64,000 nt of DNA from an uncultured Clostridia bacterium (GCA_934254815.1 CAKQME010000009.1:1-64000); one strand, 5' to 3'. Shown: positions 8,624-19,800, counted from the first letter of the stretch. Notes: generated by a model from the sequence alone, not told the origin. Made by a program: numbers and translations.

Positions 8624-11600
8624 TTAAATCATATATCTGTGTTTAGACGGCGCTATAACGACGTCGGAGAGATAATCGTCGGCGTCATGAAAACCGTCTA
8701 TACTTTTAAGTCGTGCATTACATATCAATGCGCGGGTATGTCTGTTGAAAAACGTTATGCAGCCGCCCTCTTTCATCTCCGTAACGGCTTCGAACAAAAG
8801 CCTGCAGTCCTTTTCAGATTCGTTCGGCGCGACGTAAAGCCGTATAACTCCGTTTACGTTGGCTATAACCGCATAAAAACTTTCGTTATCGAACGCGGGG
8901 ATATCTGCTTCAAGCAATTTTTCGCCTTTAAGCGTCAATTCGGCTTTTTTAGTCTCTTTATAAAAACGAATCGACGCGCCGCGGTTTTCGGGATATTCAC
9001 CGGCTTTCAAGCCGAAACACACGGAGAAAAACCCTTTGTCGACGGATGCCGAACGATTGAATTTTATATTAGCCGAAAAAGCGAAATTCTGCACGGCTTT
9101 ACCGTAATAAGCATAAGCCGTCTCTACCTGTTCGGAAGATAAATCGAATCCCTCTTTCATCGGAAAGATTTTTCCCCTGCCCGTAAAATACGAAACGTCG
9201 GTACGATTTATTCCGATATTGGTCAGCTTATAATTGCCGTTGCCCTTGAAAAATACGCCCGTGATTTCATTTTCGACCCGACTTTCGCCCACATACGCTC
9301 CGTTTTCGTATAAATATGCCTTTTCGCCGTTTTTTACGATAACAAAATCGCTTTTATCGGAATTTCGCCTTGCGACGATTTTATCTTCACCCGAACCGAA
9401 AGCCGTTTCTTTATCCGTTACGGTTAATTTCAACCGTCCGCAATTCACTTCCGCCGCCGCATTATTCGTTTCGAGCGAAAACAACAACGTAAAACTCTTA
9501 TATTTACCGTCTAAAGTCATTTCGCTCTCGTCGCCCGTTGCGACGTAACCCGCGTAATAAGGCGAAATATCGCCGTTTACGACCCTTAAAACGGGTACGG
9601 ACAAGCTGTCGGCGTAAGCCCTGGTCGAAAGGTCGAAAACGTCTTTCGAATAATTTCTCAAAGTCTTTCCGTTATCCCCGAAATACGCTTTCGAGAACAG
9701 ACATTCTCCGTCCGAAAAAATGCCGACGTATATTTCGGATATATTGAATTTTACGTTTTCCGCCGCCGTTACGGTCCGGGTTTCGCCTGCGGCGATAAAT
9801 CTGTAACGCGCGCCGCACTTTTCGATCTTCAGATATTCGGGCGCTTCGTCAATATCGGCGCGACTTATCGTTACGCCGAGCAAATCAACCGTCAATTTAC
9901 CGTTTTCGTACTTAAATGACAAATTCTGTTCGCCGTCGGTAACGACGACGCCGCCATTACCACATACACCCGCGGTAAAAGTAAAATCGTCGCATCTGAC
10001 GGGCAGAATCGCGCGTTCGCCGTCGAGTTTTAATTTACCGCCGACAATTTCGCCTTTCGCTTCGGAAAAGAAGTTTCCGCCGTAATCGGAAAAATCGGCG
10101 TAAGCGCATGCGCCGCGCAAATTTTTAACTATAGCGACCGCAGCGTTTACGGCTTTTAATGTTACGACGGATTTCGCAGGCAACACGTCGCGGAATACAA
10201 AAACGTCTTTCCCGTCGACTTGCAAAGTCAAAAACTTTTCTCGTTTTAACGCAATGCTTCCCGCTTTGCCTTTATAAACGGAGTTCTTTCCGACAAATAC
10301 TCCGTCGGCGGTTACGGCGACGGAAATTTTATCAAAAACTATTTCGGTTTTCTCACCGAAATCGCCCGAATACAAAACGTCGAACGAGCCGAAAACGTCG
10401 AAAGACGTCATGCCCGCAACCCGATATTCGTTTGTTCCCGTCTTTATAACGCCGCTCGTCAGATATCCGTCGATATTCCTCGCCTTGCCGCCCTTTGTAT
10501 AAAGCGCGCCGCCGGGGAAAACCGTAAGCGTTATTTCGCCTCCGTCGATTTTTGCCGCCGAACCGTTTAAAATATCGGTAAACTCACCGTATGCCGCGTA
10601 AGCCGAAACGTCGACCTTAACCGTTCTTACTTCCGTCGAGCGGTTTGTCGCTATCAATTTAATTTCGTCGTTTTTAAACCTTACGAAAACCAATATTTTC
10701 AACTCGTCGTCGGCGCGGAGAATTTCATAACCCGCGTCGGAATAAAATTCCCGATTTTCGGATCTTTCTCTGCCTAAGGTTTTATAAAGAGCAAATATCT
10801 CGTCGTTTCTGTCGCCGTCATACCAACTCAGCGAGCCGAAAGATGTCGGCGCGGCAAGCCCCATAGACGGATAGGGTTTACCCTTTTCGCCGTTTTCGTC
10901 ACCGAAATATATGCTCGGCGCGCCGGGAAAAGTCATATTAAAAACAGTGGCGGCTTTTACGGCGTTGATATCTCCGCCCGCCGTATCGATAATTCTCGCC
11001 GTGTCGTGCGTCGTTACATGATTGAAACACGCATTGATATTTTCGACGGATAACGGTTTCGTATTCTCGTCTACAAGCTTTGCAAACTCGGTTTCCGTCT
11101 TTTTGCCCGCCGTCCACTCTCTTACAGGCACGCCGAGTTCGTAATTCCATTTACTGTCGTTCACCGCAAAAGCGCGCATCTTAGGCAAATCGTTTTCCGT
11201 TATAAGAAGCGCGTCGGGATTAACCGCCTTTATGTTTTTACGCATATCCCGGATAACGTCGACGGAATTGCCGTAATGTTCGGGGTCGCTTCCCTCGTAA
11301 ATATTGCCTACGTCCATTCTCCACGCGTCGATATTGTACGGCGGTTTAAGATACGTCTTTACTATGCTGTCATCGTTTTCATATATAATAGCGCGAGCTT
11401 TATCCGAAGAAAAATCCACAAGCGGTTGACCCCAGAAACTGGGAATTGTTCTTCCGCATTCGTCGCGCAGATAAATGTCGTAATAGGGGTCGTTTTCTTT
11501 AACCCCGCCCGCAAAAGGATACAGCCCGTCGGCGTTGTACCATTTGGCTTTCGGCACAATATAGTCGAAAACCCCGTCTAAGCATACCTTTATGCCTTTT

Positions 11601-12286
11601 TCATGGGCGGCTGCAATAAATCGTTTAAGTCCGTCGTCTCCGCCGAAACAGGAATCCACGTCGGTTAAATCGTCCGCGCCGTAGCCCGCGTTATGCGTAG
11701 ACATCCAAATCGGGTTAATGCTTATTGCGTTTACGCCGAAAGATGTTATATAATCTAATTTTCTTATAATTCCGTCTAAATCGCCGCCGAAATAATCTTC
11801 GCCGCCGAAATGCCCGTTGCCCCAGGCGTTTTCCTGCGTAAGACCCGAATTGCTCTTGTCGTTTAAAACGTCGCCGTTAAAAAAGCTATCGGGCATAATC
11901 TGATACCAGAGCGCGCCTTTCGCCCAATTCGGAACGCCGAAATCGGGGGTAAGAATAAAATCTTTCGTTTTATCGGTTTTTAATTCTTTGCCGCCCGCGT
12001 CGTATATATACTCAACGCCGTTTTCAATGTATACAAAATGAAACCGAACGTTGTTTTTTGCTAATTTAATATTTGAAAAGCGGTATTCGTATTTTCCGTT
12101 TTTACTTAAAAAATAAGTTTTCTCCCGCTTATAACGATTTTCGGAAAGATTAAAGAGTTCCTCCGTATATTCTATAAAAACTTCGGCTTCGCCCTTAAGC
12201 CTTACTTTTACAGTAATTTCGTCTCCGTCTTCGGGAGTAAGCGCGCTTAAATAATCTCCGCACGCGCAATAAAATAATTCTGCCAC
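8624..12286 (-). CDS. Large GH13 alpha-glucanase-like enzyme, no signal peptide
   Basis: The 1220 residues have an N-terminal beta domain (1-115), a GH13 barrel (about 118-500), a C-terminal beta domain, then several lectin-like beta-sandwich stretches to the end. The catalytic triad is visible: Asp325 (AWRMDVG), Glu364 (LITEND) and Asp428 (THDTAR). FGGDLDGI (167-174) resembles neopullulanase/cyclomaltodextrinase (GH13_20-like) enzymes. Oddities: region I is LDGVFDY (236-242), not the usual D-x-V-F-N-H, so the conserved His is missing, and MPDSF replaces PDRF. The start is GTG with GAGG upstream. It lacks a signal peptide, so it is probably cytoplasmic, which is strange for a protein with many lectin-like domains. 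It is paralogous to the lipoprotein at 16861-21654. Confidence 0.88.
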   Translation of the reverse strand: MAELFYCACGDYLSALTPEDGDEITVKVRLKGEAEVFIEYTEELFNLSENRYKREKTYFLSKNGKYEYRFSNIKLAKNNVRFHFVYIENGVEYIYDAGGKELKTDKTKDFILTPDFGVPNWAKGALWYQIMPDSFFNGDVLNDKSNSGLTQENAWGNGHFGGEDYFGGDLDGIIRKLDYITSFGVNAISINPIWMSTHNAGYGADDLTDVDSCFGGDDGLKRFIAAAHEKGIKVCLDGVFDYIVPKAKWYNADGLYPFAGGVKENDPYYDIYLRDECGRTIPSFWGQPLVDFSSDKARAIIYENDDSIVKTYLKPPYNIDAWRMDVGNIYEGSDPEHYGNSVDVIRDMRKNIKAVNPDALLITENDLPKMRAFAVNDSKWNYELGVPVREWTAGKKTETEFAKLVDENTKPLSVENINACFNHVTTHDTARIIDTAGGDINAVKAATVFNMTFPGAPSIYFGDENGEKGKPYPSMGLAAPTSFGSLSWYDGDRNDEIFALYKTLGRERSENREFYSDAGYEILRADDELKILVFVRFKNDEIKLIATNRSTEVRTVKVDVSAYAAYGEFTDILNGSAAKIDGGEITLTVFPGGALYTKGGKARNIDGYLTSGVIKTGTNEYRVAGMTSFDVFGSFDVLYSGDFGEKTEIVFDKISVAVTADGVFVGKNSVYKGKAGSIALKREKFLTLQVDGKDVFVFRDVLPAKSVVTLKAVNAAVAIVKNLRGACAYADFSDYGGNFFSEAKGEIVGGKLKLDGERAILPVRCDDFTFTAGVCGNGGVVVTDGEQNLSFKYENGKLTVDLLGVTISRADIDEAPEYLKIEKCGARYRFIAAGETRTVTAAENVKFNISEIYVGIFSDGECLFSKAYFGDNGKTLRNYSKDVFDLSTRAYADSLSVPVLRVVNGDISPYYAGYVATGDESEMTLDGKYKSFTLLFSLETNNAAAEVNCGRLKLTVTDKETAFGSGEDKIVARRNSDKSDFVIVKNGEKAYLYENGAYVGESRVENEITGVFFKGNGNYKLTNIGINRTDVSYFTGRGKIFPMKEGFDLSSEQVETAYAYYGKAVQNFAFSANIKFNRSASVDKGFFSVCFGLKAGEYPENRGASIRFYKETKKAELTLKGEKLLEADIPAFDNESFYAVIANVNGVIRLYVAPNESEKDCRLLFEAVTEMKEGGCITFFNRHTRALICNARLKSIDGFHDADDYLSDVVIAPSKHRYMI

Positions 12287-12343
12287 CGTTTAACCTCGCA
12301 TGATGGTTTATCGAAATTTAAATAACCGTATCTACCCACCTAT

Positions 12344-12372
12344 ATTGTACCACAAAAACGCATCGGATACAA
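12344..12372 (-). promoter_or_regulatory. Probable promoter of the downstream sugar sub-operon
   Basis: On the minus strand TTGTAT (12367-12372) and TACAAT (12344-12349) are 17 nt apart, about 55 bp upstream of the GTG start of the 1220-aa GH13 gene. It would drive GH13, the DMT transporter, GH36 and the esterase. Confidence 0.55.
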
Positions 12373-12454
12373 CAGACTTGAAAAAAACGCGGACTTTATT
12401 CGGGACCGCCCGCATGAATATTACAGGCAAAATACAATTATGTTTCAAGGAATC

Positions 12455-12497
12455 GACAAACGCCCGCGACAACGCAACGTTGCCACGAGCGTTTGTC
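12455..12497. other. Imperfect long palindrome between operons
   Basis: Arms GACAAACGC and GCGTTTGTC enclose an inner pair CAACG / CGTTG. No run of T follows on the minus strand, so a rho-independent terminator for the surface-protein gene is not clear. It may be an mRNA-end stabiliser or an operator. The rest of 12301-12537 shows only the promoter and no gene. Confidence 0.5.
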
Positions 12498-12537
12498 CGT
12501 TTCCTTTTATCTTTCCGTAACGGAAAGAGCATAGCGA

Positions 12538-15024
12538 TTAAGATTGAGATTTATCTTCTTTTTTTCTGCGGACAAATACAACCGCGCCGCCGACAGCAAC
12601 CAACGCAAGCATTCCGACAGAGCTTATACCGCCGAAACAACCTTTCTTTTCCGAATCGTTTGCGGAATTACCCGTAGTATCTCCGCCGGTCGAAGCGTTA
12701 TCTCCACCCGAAGAATTTCCGCTGTCAGAACCCGATTCGGGCGGAACTTCTTCTTTTACTTTAACCGTAAATTCGCCCGTCACGGTAAGCTCGCCGTAAG
12801 TAAACGTAACGGTTTGTTTTCCGCTTTTATTCTTATCGTATCCGCTTAAAACCGTTTCGGCGGTTACGTCGGCTTCCGCGCCGCTCGCCATTATAGCCGT
12901 AACGGTATAACCGCTTAATTCCGCGCCGTAGTCGAATTCTTCCTTTTCCGTATCTAAGACTATTCGAGTAGCATAATCTTTAAGATTAACTTTTACCGTC
13001 GCCGTAAAGACCGCGGTTGCGTCCTCGTATTTAATAACAACGTCTTGCTCGCCAAGTAATTCGGCGTTATAAGTAACGGTAACTCCGTCATCGGTCAGAG
13101 CGACTTCTTTTTCGGTATTATCCGACATAGTTATTTTGAGTTTACCGCCGACAAGCGCGTCACCGAATTTTTCCGCAGTCGGAGCTTCGTTAACGGTCAT
13201 AGCCGTACTGTAAGCCTTTAACCCCGTTTCTTCGGCAAAATCGATATCCGTGGTACAGAATTTGACGTTGGAAAAAGTAGTCGCCGTGCCTCTTATAAAG
13301 AGTTGCATAACGGGTCTGCCGGACGGCAATTCGAATTCGCCCGAAATTTTCTCATCTCCGTCTATAGCGAATTTAGCCGCTCCGTTTTCGATTTTTATCG
13401 TAACGGAATATGTTCCTTTTTTCCTTGAACTGAGCGCGCACGCTCCGAATTGTTTGACAGGAGTTTCCTGCGTTCCGTTTCCGGTAATTTTGAAAACGTA
13501 GGTGTCGGCGTTATAATGCGCAAGCAAGTTATAAGTCGCGCCGTCCGCGCCTTGCCAGAAAGTAACGCCGGGAACTTCCCACGGATTTGCGGGCGCAGAA
13601 TCCATCGTCACCGTATAGGACATTACGAGATTTAATTTTGTAGCCGATAAATTTTCTCCGTCGAACGCCGAAGAAAGCGCGACCTGATTGTCATATCCGC
13701 CAACGCCGTCGGGAGCGGAATAACGACCGTTTGCCACGTCGAAATATCCGACCTTACCGTCTGTCGGTTTAGCGTCGATAAAGCTTAAATACTGCGCGTC
13801 GGCAATATCGTCGAAATCATAATCTTCGGCATTTTTAACTTTTACCGATATTCCGTAATAAGCGGTAGCACCGTTATTCGCAAAGACGAATTCAGTTTTG
13901 CCCGCACCTAATTCTACGTCGGAATGATAAACGGTATTAGCCAACGCTACGTTTGCGACTCCGTTTTTAATATTTACCTTAACCCCGTAAGCGTAAGGGA
14001 AATCGTATTTTTTATTTCCTGCGCCGTCGGTATTATAATATCCGTGATAAGCCGAAGAATACACTGCCGCGCCTTCCGTATTGCCCCTGAATATCTGAGT
14101 AATTCCGTTAGAGCAGTTTCTCACGCCTATGCTCGTTCCGCTTTCGGCAGTATAAAAACCTATTACGGGAACATTCCACCATGCTTCGCCTATCGTGTCG
14201 CCGGTATCGACCGCGGTAAATCTCATTTCGACTTCAAGGTCGGAAGTTTTTTCGTACTTGCCTGTTTTTACATTTTTTATGTACTTACCTTTACCGATAA
14301 GCGTCGGCAACGTAACCGTAGCGTTGCCTGCGGGAATAAACAAATTCGACACGGTAAAACCGTCTATTTCGGTTTCGTCGTCTATGTCGACATATTCTTT
14401 ATCTCCGATTTTAAGACTGAGATCCGTCATATAGCCGTAAAACCCTGCGCAGAAATCGATGCCGAAAGCAAGCGGGGCGGCTTCGAAAGTCACCGTGCCG
14501 TAAGACGTATCGCCTACGAAAAACTCTGCCGAAGTTGCCGTAGTTACGATTTTCAGATTCCACGAACCGAGAACGGTTATATGTTGCGCCCAAGCGTTGA
14601 CGTTAAGCGCAAGGTTTTCGTTTTCGGTTACGCCTATTTTACCCGTAAATACCTGCAACATACCGTTACGGATAACTCTCGCCCAAACCTGAAAAGATTT
14701 ATCTTCGGTTTCTCTTATTATAAGATAGGGGTCGTTGTTATAATCGCCCGTATAAGGCATAAAATCAACGCCTTTTGCCGTAATCGTTGCGGTAACGTCG
14801 GTTTTATCCCCGACTTCGCTCCATTTTACGGGAACGTCTATACGTTTATTCGTGCTGACGTCTGCCACCACGGAATACGCATTCTGCGTATAAGTCTTTT
14901 CGACCGTCGGGTCGGTTGTCAGGTTTTCGGCGCGAGCCGTCAACGTCGAAGCCGCAAATGTAATAAACATTGCCATCAGCGTTGCCAACACGACCAAAAA
15001 CGTTTTTTGTGTCTTGGTTTTCAT
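12538..15024 (-). CDS. Secreted surface protein: lectin-like and Ig-like domains with Cys-type C-terminal anchor
   Basis: The 828 residues start with a signal peptide (MKTKTQKTF then a hydrophobic core, cleaved near ASTLTARA). Several LamG/concanavalin-like beta-sandwich stretches fill residues about 35-600, followed by two group-3-type bacterial Ig-like repeats (about 610-770; the second has YDKNKSGKQTVTFTY). A Gly/Ser/Asn-rich spacer leads to KKGCFGGISS, a hydrophobic helix and RRKKEDK. There is no LPxTG sorting motif and no catalytic motif. I infer a glycan-binding surface protein that helps hold substrate. GGAGG precedes the ATG. It is 62 bp downstream of the membrane-protein gene, and an imperfect palindrome (about 15047-15072) lies in that gap. 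Confidence 0.75.
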   Translation of the reverse strand: MKTKTQKTFLVVLATLMAMFITFAASTLTARAENLTTDPTVEKTYTQNAYSVVADVSTNKRIDVPVKWSEVGDKTDVTATITAKGVDFMPYTGDYNNDPYLIIRETEDKSFQVWARVIRNGMLQVFTGKIGVTENENLALNVNAWAQHITVLGSWNLKIVTTATSAEFFVGDTSYGTVTFEAAPLAFGIDFCAGFYGYMTDLSLKIGDKEYVDIDDETEIDGFTVSNLFIPAGNATVTLPTLIGKGKYIKNVKTGKYEKTSDLEVEMRFTAVDTGDTIGEAWWNVPVIGFYTAESGTSIGVRNCSNGITQIFRGNTEGAAVYSSAYHGYYNTDGAGNKKYDFPYAYGVKVNIKNGVANVALANTVYHSDVELGAGKTEFVFANNGATAYYGISVKVKNAEDYDFDDIADAQYLSFIDAKPTDGKVGYFDVANGRYSAPDGVGGYDNQVALSSAFDGENLSATKLNLVMSYTVTMDSAPANPWEVPGVTFWQGADGATYNLLAHYNADTYVFKITGNGTQETPVKQFGACALSSRKKGTYSVTIKIENGAAKFAIDGDEKISGEFELPSGRPVMQLFIRGTATTFSNVKFCTTDIDFAEETGLKAYSTAMTVNEAPTAEKFGDALVGGKLKITMSDNTEKEVALTDDGVTVTYNAELLGEQDVVIKYEDATAVFTATVKVNLKDYATRIVLDTEKEEFDYGAELSGYTVTAIMASGAEADVTAETVLSGYDKNKSGKQTVTFTYGELTVTGEFTVKVKEEVPPESGSDSGNSSGGDNASTGGDTTGNSANDSEKKGCFGGISSVGMLALVAVGGAVVFVRRKKEDKSQS

Positions 15025-15086
15025 CTTTTTACCTCCGAATTTTTTATTATACGGCTATACGCCGTTATAATCTTTTTAAGCGCGGA

Positions 15087-15977
15087 TTAAATAATTCCGC
15101 AATAAATAACTATTGTCAGAACAACGTACAACGCAGCCGTTCCGAAGAACGAAAGCCGATCGTCCGAAGTTGATTTTAAAAGAGGTTTTTCATCGTTATC
15201 CCCTTTAAGCAACGAATGTATCAACACGGTCGCCGCAAGAAACAGCAAACCGATACCTGCGGATACAAAACCGTAATATTTTGCCGTTTCCGGCGAAGTG
15301 ACGAGCGTATAAGAGAACGGCAACGCCGTAATAAGCGGAAAAATTACGTTTAAAAGCGAATAAACAAGTATAACCGACAACGGTATAATCGTCTTATACC
15401 CGCATTTTCTCATACTCGTCGAAGCGAGAACGTTGAGCAGAAGCATAACTGCCGCGCTCTCCAAAGAAAATTCGCAGAACGTCGCGTACAATGCAACCGT
15501 CAAAACTCCGAGTTTCTTATCTTCAAAATATCTGCCGAGCGCGCCGTAATAGAACGCGGCTATCGTTATCGGCAATAAGCAGCCTTTAAGCGAAATCGCC
15601 GCGACTATTTCGCCCGCAGACGGTTTTACCGACGAAGTAAAAATAGTAATTTTACCGGTATAACCCTCGTAAAGCGAAACAATACCGCTATAACAAAACG
15701 CCGCGAAAAAATAAAACGTTATGCCCGACAAAATGCCGCAAACAATATTTATCGCGCTTGTTTTACCGTTAAACGCTTCGCTTATGATTTCACGTTTATA
15801 ATCGCCTTTTGAACCGCAGAGCGGAAACAGCAGACACGCCGCCGCAAAAAGCACTGTTTTAAGCGACACAAACAGATACGGCAAACCTACCCTTTCCTGC
15901 AGAACGTACAGCAAAAAACTCAGAAACGTCAGAGCCGCGCAGAAGAAACCCGAAATTATCGGTTTATCGTTTTTCAT
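15087..15977 (-). CDS. Polytopic membrane protein of unknown function
   Basis: This 296-residue protein has about eight hydrophobic helices. The central region (LESAAVMLLLNVLAS, then a helix with SLLNVIFPL) has a faint look of CPBP/CAAX-protease-like membrane proteins, but the EExxxR catalytic motif is not seen. The start overlaps the previous gene by 4 bp (ATGA), so it is translationally coupled. It sits in the sugar locus behind the GH13 lipoprotein. A membrane component of the glycan-use apparatus is the simplest guess. I do not recognise the family. Confidence 0.7.
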   Translation of the reverse strand: MKNDKPIISGFFCAALTFLSFLLYVLQERVGLPYLFVSLKTVLFAAACLLFPLCGSKGDYKREIISEAFNGKTSAINIVCGILSGITFYFFAAFCYSGIVSLYEGYTGKITIFTSSVKPSAGEIVAAISLKGCLLPITIAAFYYGALGRYFEDKKLGVLTVALYATFCEFSLESAAVMLLLNVLASTSMRKCGYKTIIPLSVILVYSLLNVIFPLITALPFSYTLVTSPETAKYYGFVSAGIGLLFLAATVLIHSLLKGDNDEKPLLKSTSDDRLSFFGTAALYVVLTIVIYCGII

Positions 15978-16861
15978 ATGCCGCCTCCGAGAATTTTAAG
16001 ATAATTCTTTATGTCGTCTCTGTCCGTAACCGCATTATAGCAGGCGGTCGAATTTACCGCCGCATAGGCAATTTCTCCGTTTTCGTCGGCATACTCAAGC
16101 GCGGGTTTTATAAATACGAACGGATATTTCTCAAGTATTTCGTCGGGTTCGAACGCGGCGCGTATATAAACCGATTCGCCCGCTTCAAGTTCGTAATCGT
16201 CGAAATTTATCGGATTTCCGGCTATATCGTAAAGCGAAAACGCACTTTCCGTATAACGGAAATTCATTATAAGTCTTTTAAGATACACCGACTTTTTCCC
16301 GTTGTTGGAGACAAGCACGGTGTAAGAAGAAAATTTCTCGCCGTTTTCGGTATAACCGCCGAAAGCAATGTCGGAATTTTTCGCCTTTTCGCAAACCAGA
16401 ATACTTATACTGCCCAAATCGAAATATTTATCGCCGCTTTTTGACGAAAGCTTTGCCTGCGATATATACGCGGGGCTATCGTCGTCGAATTCGTTTATAT
16501 CGAGAACGAGCGACACGGAAAGTTTAGAAAAGTACGAGTCGGTATAAGTATAGACTATCGAAACGTCTTTATTTGTATATTCTTTGCCGTTTTCGTCTAT
16601 CAGCGAAATATCTTCATACGATAAAAAACTTTTATATTTATCTTTTTTGACTTCGAAAGCGGTCAATGTGACAAGCGGATTCTGCGTTCGTCCGGTAAGA
16701 CAGATACTGCTGTCGGTTCGGGCGAAGTATATTCCGCCTGCGGGAAATTCCGACTGTTCGTTTTTCTTAATTACAACGCCGAGTACTATCGACGTCGCGC
16801 TGAGTATCGCTATCGCGGCGGCGATAATCGCCGCCCGCGCAAACGTTTTAAATTTTTTCAT
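15974..16861 (-). CDS. Membrane-anchored protein with a beta-rich outer domain, unknown
   Basis: The 295 residues have one N-terminal membrane helix (residues about 10-31) followed by an acidic, beta-rich extracytoplasmic part of about 260 residues without known motifs. The start codon overlaps the stop of the GH13 lipoprotein gene (TAATG), and its own stop overlaps the next gene. This tight coupling suggests a helper protein made together with the lipoprotein. No enzyme signature is seen. Confidence 0.7.
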   Translation of the reverse strand: MKKFKTFARAAIIAAAIAILSATSIVLGVVIKKNEQSEFPAGGIYFARTDSSICLTGRTQNPLVTLTAFEVKKDKYKSFLSYEDISLIDENGKEYTNKDVSIVYTYTDSYFSKLSVSLVLDINEFDDDSPAYISQAKLSSKSGDKYFDLGSISILVCEKAKNSDIAFGGYTENGEKFSSYTVLVSNNGKKSVYLKRLIMNFRYTESAFSLYDIAGNPINFDDYELEAGESVYIRAAFEPDEILEKYPFVFIKPALEYADENGEIAYAAVNSTACYNAVTDRDDIKNYLKILGGGI

Positions 16862-19800
16862 TATACCGCATACCCGCCGTCGGCGTTAAGTTCGCGAATC
16901 GAAATATCGCGGAAATACGCCACGCAGTTACCCGCAACAAACGATACGAAACCGCTTCTCATATCGGTAGCCGTGTCTTTGCCTATAACATAAACTGCTC
17001 TGTTTCCTCCGCCAAGATCGACGATTATCTGTTTATTGTCATCGGTGCCGAAAACTCGTATTTTAACGGTCATATAACCGTCTTCGTCAAGCTTCGCGCC
17101 CGACACTCCGCCGCCTTGCGCAAAGTAGACCATATTGCCGCCGCCGTTCGTATAGAACAGGTATCCGCCGTCGTCGTGATTATCTTTCCATGCGTTTTTA
17201 TTGAGCAACGAACCTGCCCAACTACCCGAACCGTGGCTGTATATCTTATATGTCAGCTCGTAATTGTCGAATACGCCCGCGTTGATTGTCAATCCCGTAA
17301 GCCAATCGCCTGTGCCGAGACCTACAAGACGTCTGTTTTCGGGGTCGACGTACCATGCGCCCTCATAGACCGTGAAGTCTTCCATCTGTTTTTTGTCCGT
17401 AAAATCCCACGATAACTCGTGTTTACCCGCATTTTCGAACGCGTCGGTTTTAGCGGGCGTCTTTATAACGGGGCTTTCTATCGCGCGACGGGTGTAAAGA
17501 GAGAGCGTTTTATAATCTTCGCCGTCTTTCAAGCCGTACAGACCCAACCTTGCAAGCGTAACCTTTGCATAGGTGGCGCTTATCTGCAAACTACCGCCGA
17601 CCGACCGTTCGAAATCGTATTCGAGTACGGGTTTTTCCGAATAAACTTCCATACCCTTTTCCGCTCCGTCGACGTATTTATCGACGTATACGCCGACTTT
17701 TCCGTTCTGGGCGACTACGATAAAGAAGAAACTCTGATAATCGTAATCGGCTTTGACGGAAGCCAACACGTTGCCTTTTTCGGCAATCGCTATTTTACCC
17801 GCGCTGTCCGCGGAAACGAGTATTCCGTCTTTTTCGGAAGTCGTGCCAGCAAGCCCGTCTATAACATAACCGAAAACCGCTGTTTTGGTATTAAGATTTT
17901 TCTTCATCTGAACGTTGGCGGCGATTATTACGTCGGATACGCCCGTCGACAACAACGAAGCAAGTCCGCCGTTATTGTTGGAAGCGGTAATAATGACGTA
18001 TTTACTGTCGGGTACTACCGTATATCCCGCCATGTGAAGCCAATCGACATAATAGTGAAAGGCGTTATAACTCGTCACCGCAAAAGCGCATTTATGGCAG
18101 ACTATCGTCTGCGTTCCGCCTGCGTATTCCGGAATAACCTTTTCCATAATAAGGACAGGCTGTTCGTTTAAGAATACCGATATCTTCTTCTCTTCGTTGG
18201 CGATAACCACAAAGCGGTACTGCTTTTCGAACGAAAAATTCTCTATACGGTAAACGGAAAGAACTTCTTCGCCGTACATAAGGCTTACTTCGCCGTCGGC
18301 GGAAAGTTTTAATCTGCCGAAAGGCTCGCCGTCGCGCTGACCGAACCGAAATTCAACGTCGGCATTTTCTCCGCCCTTTTCTTTTATCTGTAACGTAAAC
18401 TCGGTTTTAAAACCGTTGAACTCTTCGCCGCCGAGCGTCATTACACCCTCGGTCGCGGAGACGAGCGTCTGTTCGATACCGCCTACGCAGTATTCCCATA
18501 TGCCGCCCGATACAGACTGAGTTATCGTACCTTTTACATACGAGAGCAGGTCGCTGTAATATTCTATATAGCCGTAACGTTGGTGGTCGGATTTACTTGC
18601 TCCGTCTTTGATAGCGTCACCGAAGCAGAAATAACCGAACGTTGCGTCTTTAACGTCGCAGTTTACTACGCCTGCGTATATTTCCGAATAGTTGGAATAT
18701 AAATTTTCGCCTACGGTGATAAAATCGATTCCGTCAATCGAATATCTGCCCGTATAGTACATACCGATTTTTTCAAGCTGGAGAATCACCGTTCCGTCAA
18801 CGTCGTCGACAAAGGCGAACTCGCTTTCCGTACCGTTTACGCAGTGCAACAGCGATATCGTTTTTTTGCCGTTTTTATTTCTTCTCGCAAGCGTTACGAA
18901 ATTATTCTCGCTCTGCCATACCGTTACGCCCTGATATCCGTTTTCGGGCGAAGATTTAAGTTCGGCTTTAACGGAAAAGTCCGTCGTGCGGAAAGGCGCA
19001 AGATACGACACGGGTTTTTTATTGCCCTTGATTATCGCGTCGCCGCCGTTTACGGTAACGTTTTCGTTCGCGATCATCATTCCGTTATACGCATTGTCGA
19101 AATCGTCAGCGAGTTGCGCTCTTTGAGAATAGAAAACTTCAATATCGGCAATTTCGCTGCTTCCGCCGAGAGCGGCAAACCCCGCATAGACGTAATAATC
19201 CATACCGACGTAAGTTTCCGAATCTTTATAAGCGAGCTTTTCGCCGTTTCTTTCGACCGTTACAAAGAACTTATCGCCGTTGTCTCTTTCTATTGTCACG
19301 ACGTCTCCGTCGGCAAAGTCTAATTCGGTTATAACGACAAGTTCCCCGCCTTTAGTTTTTCTCGCCACGACTTTGGCTTTTCCCGCGGCGTCGAGCAACA
19401 AGCCGTAAGTTACCGAATCGGCAGACTTATCGTCGTCGCGGAGAAGCGCAGCATACGCCCCGCCGTTTTTATGCACGAAAGATATTCCGCCGTTGTTGTA
19501 TACGGGGAAATTGGCAAATTTTATGTTATCGCCGTTACCCGCGACCGATCCGTCACCGTACAGGACAAGCGTTCCGGGTTGTTTTTCGTATACGCGCGCC
19601 GAAGTTTCGCCAATTGCGGTCAGCGAATATTTACCCGCCCATTTGTTGATATTTTTATTTACAAGCACCGCGCCGCCCTCATGAACGTCAACGGTGACTT
19701 TCCCGTCGTTTATGGCATAAGTTTTACCCGTGAGATAATCGGTAAGCACGCTTCCGTTTTGCATAGCCAGACAAGAAACGTTTACTTCTATCGTCCGTTT

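Noticed and set aside
13924..15090. 388-aa plus-strand reading frame opposite the surface protein
   Set aside because: Antisense shadow of a gene with clear signal peptide and anchor; composition is that of reversed codons.
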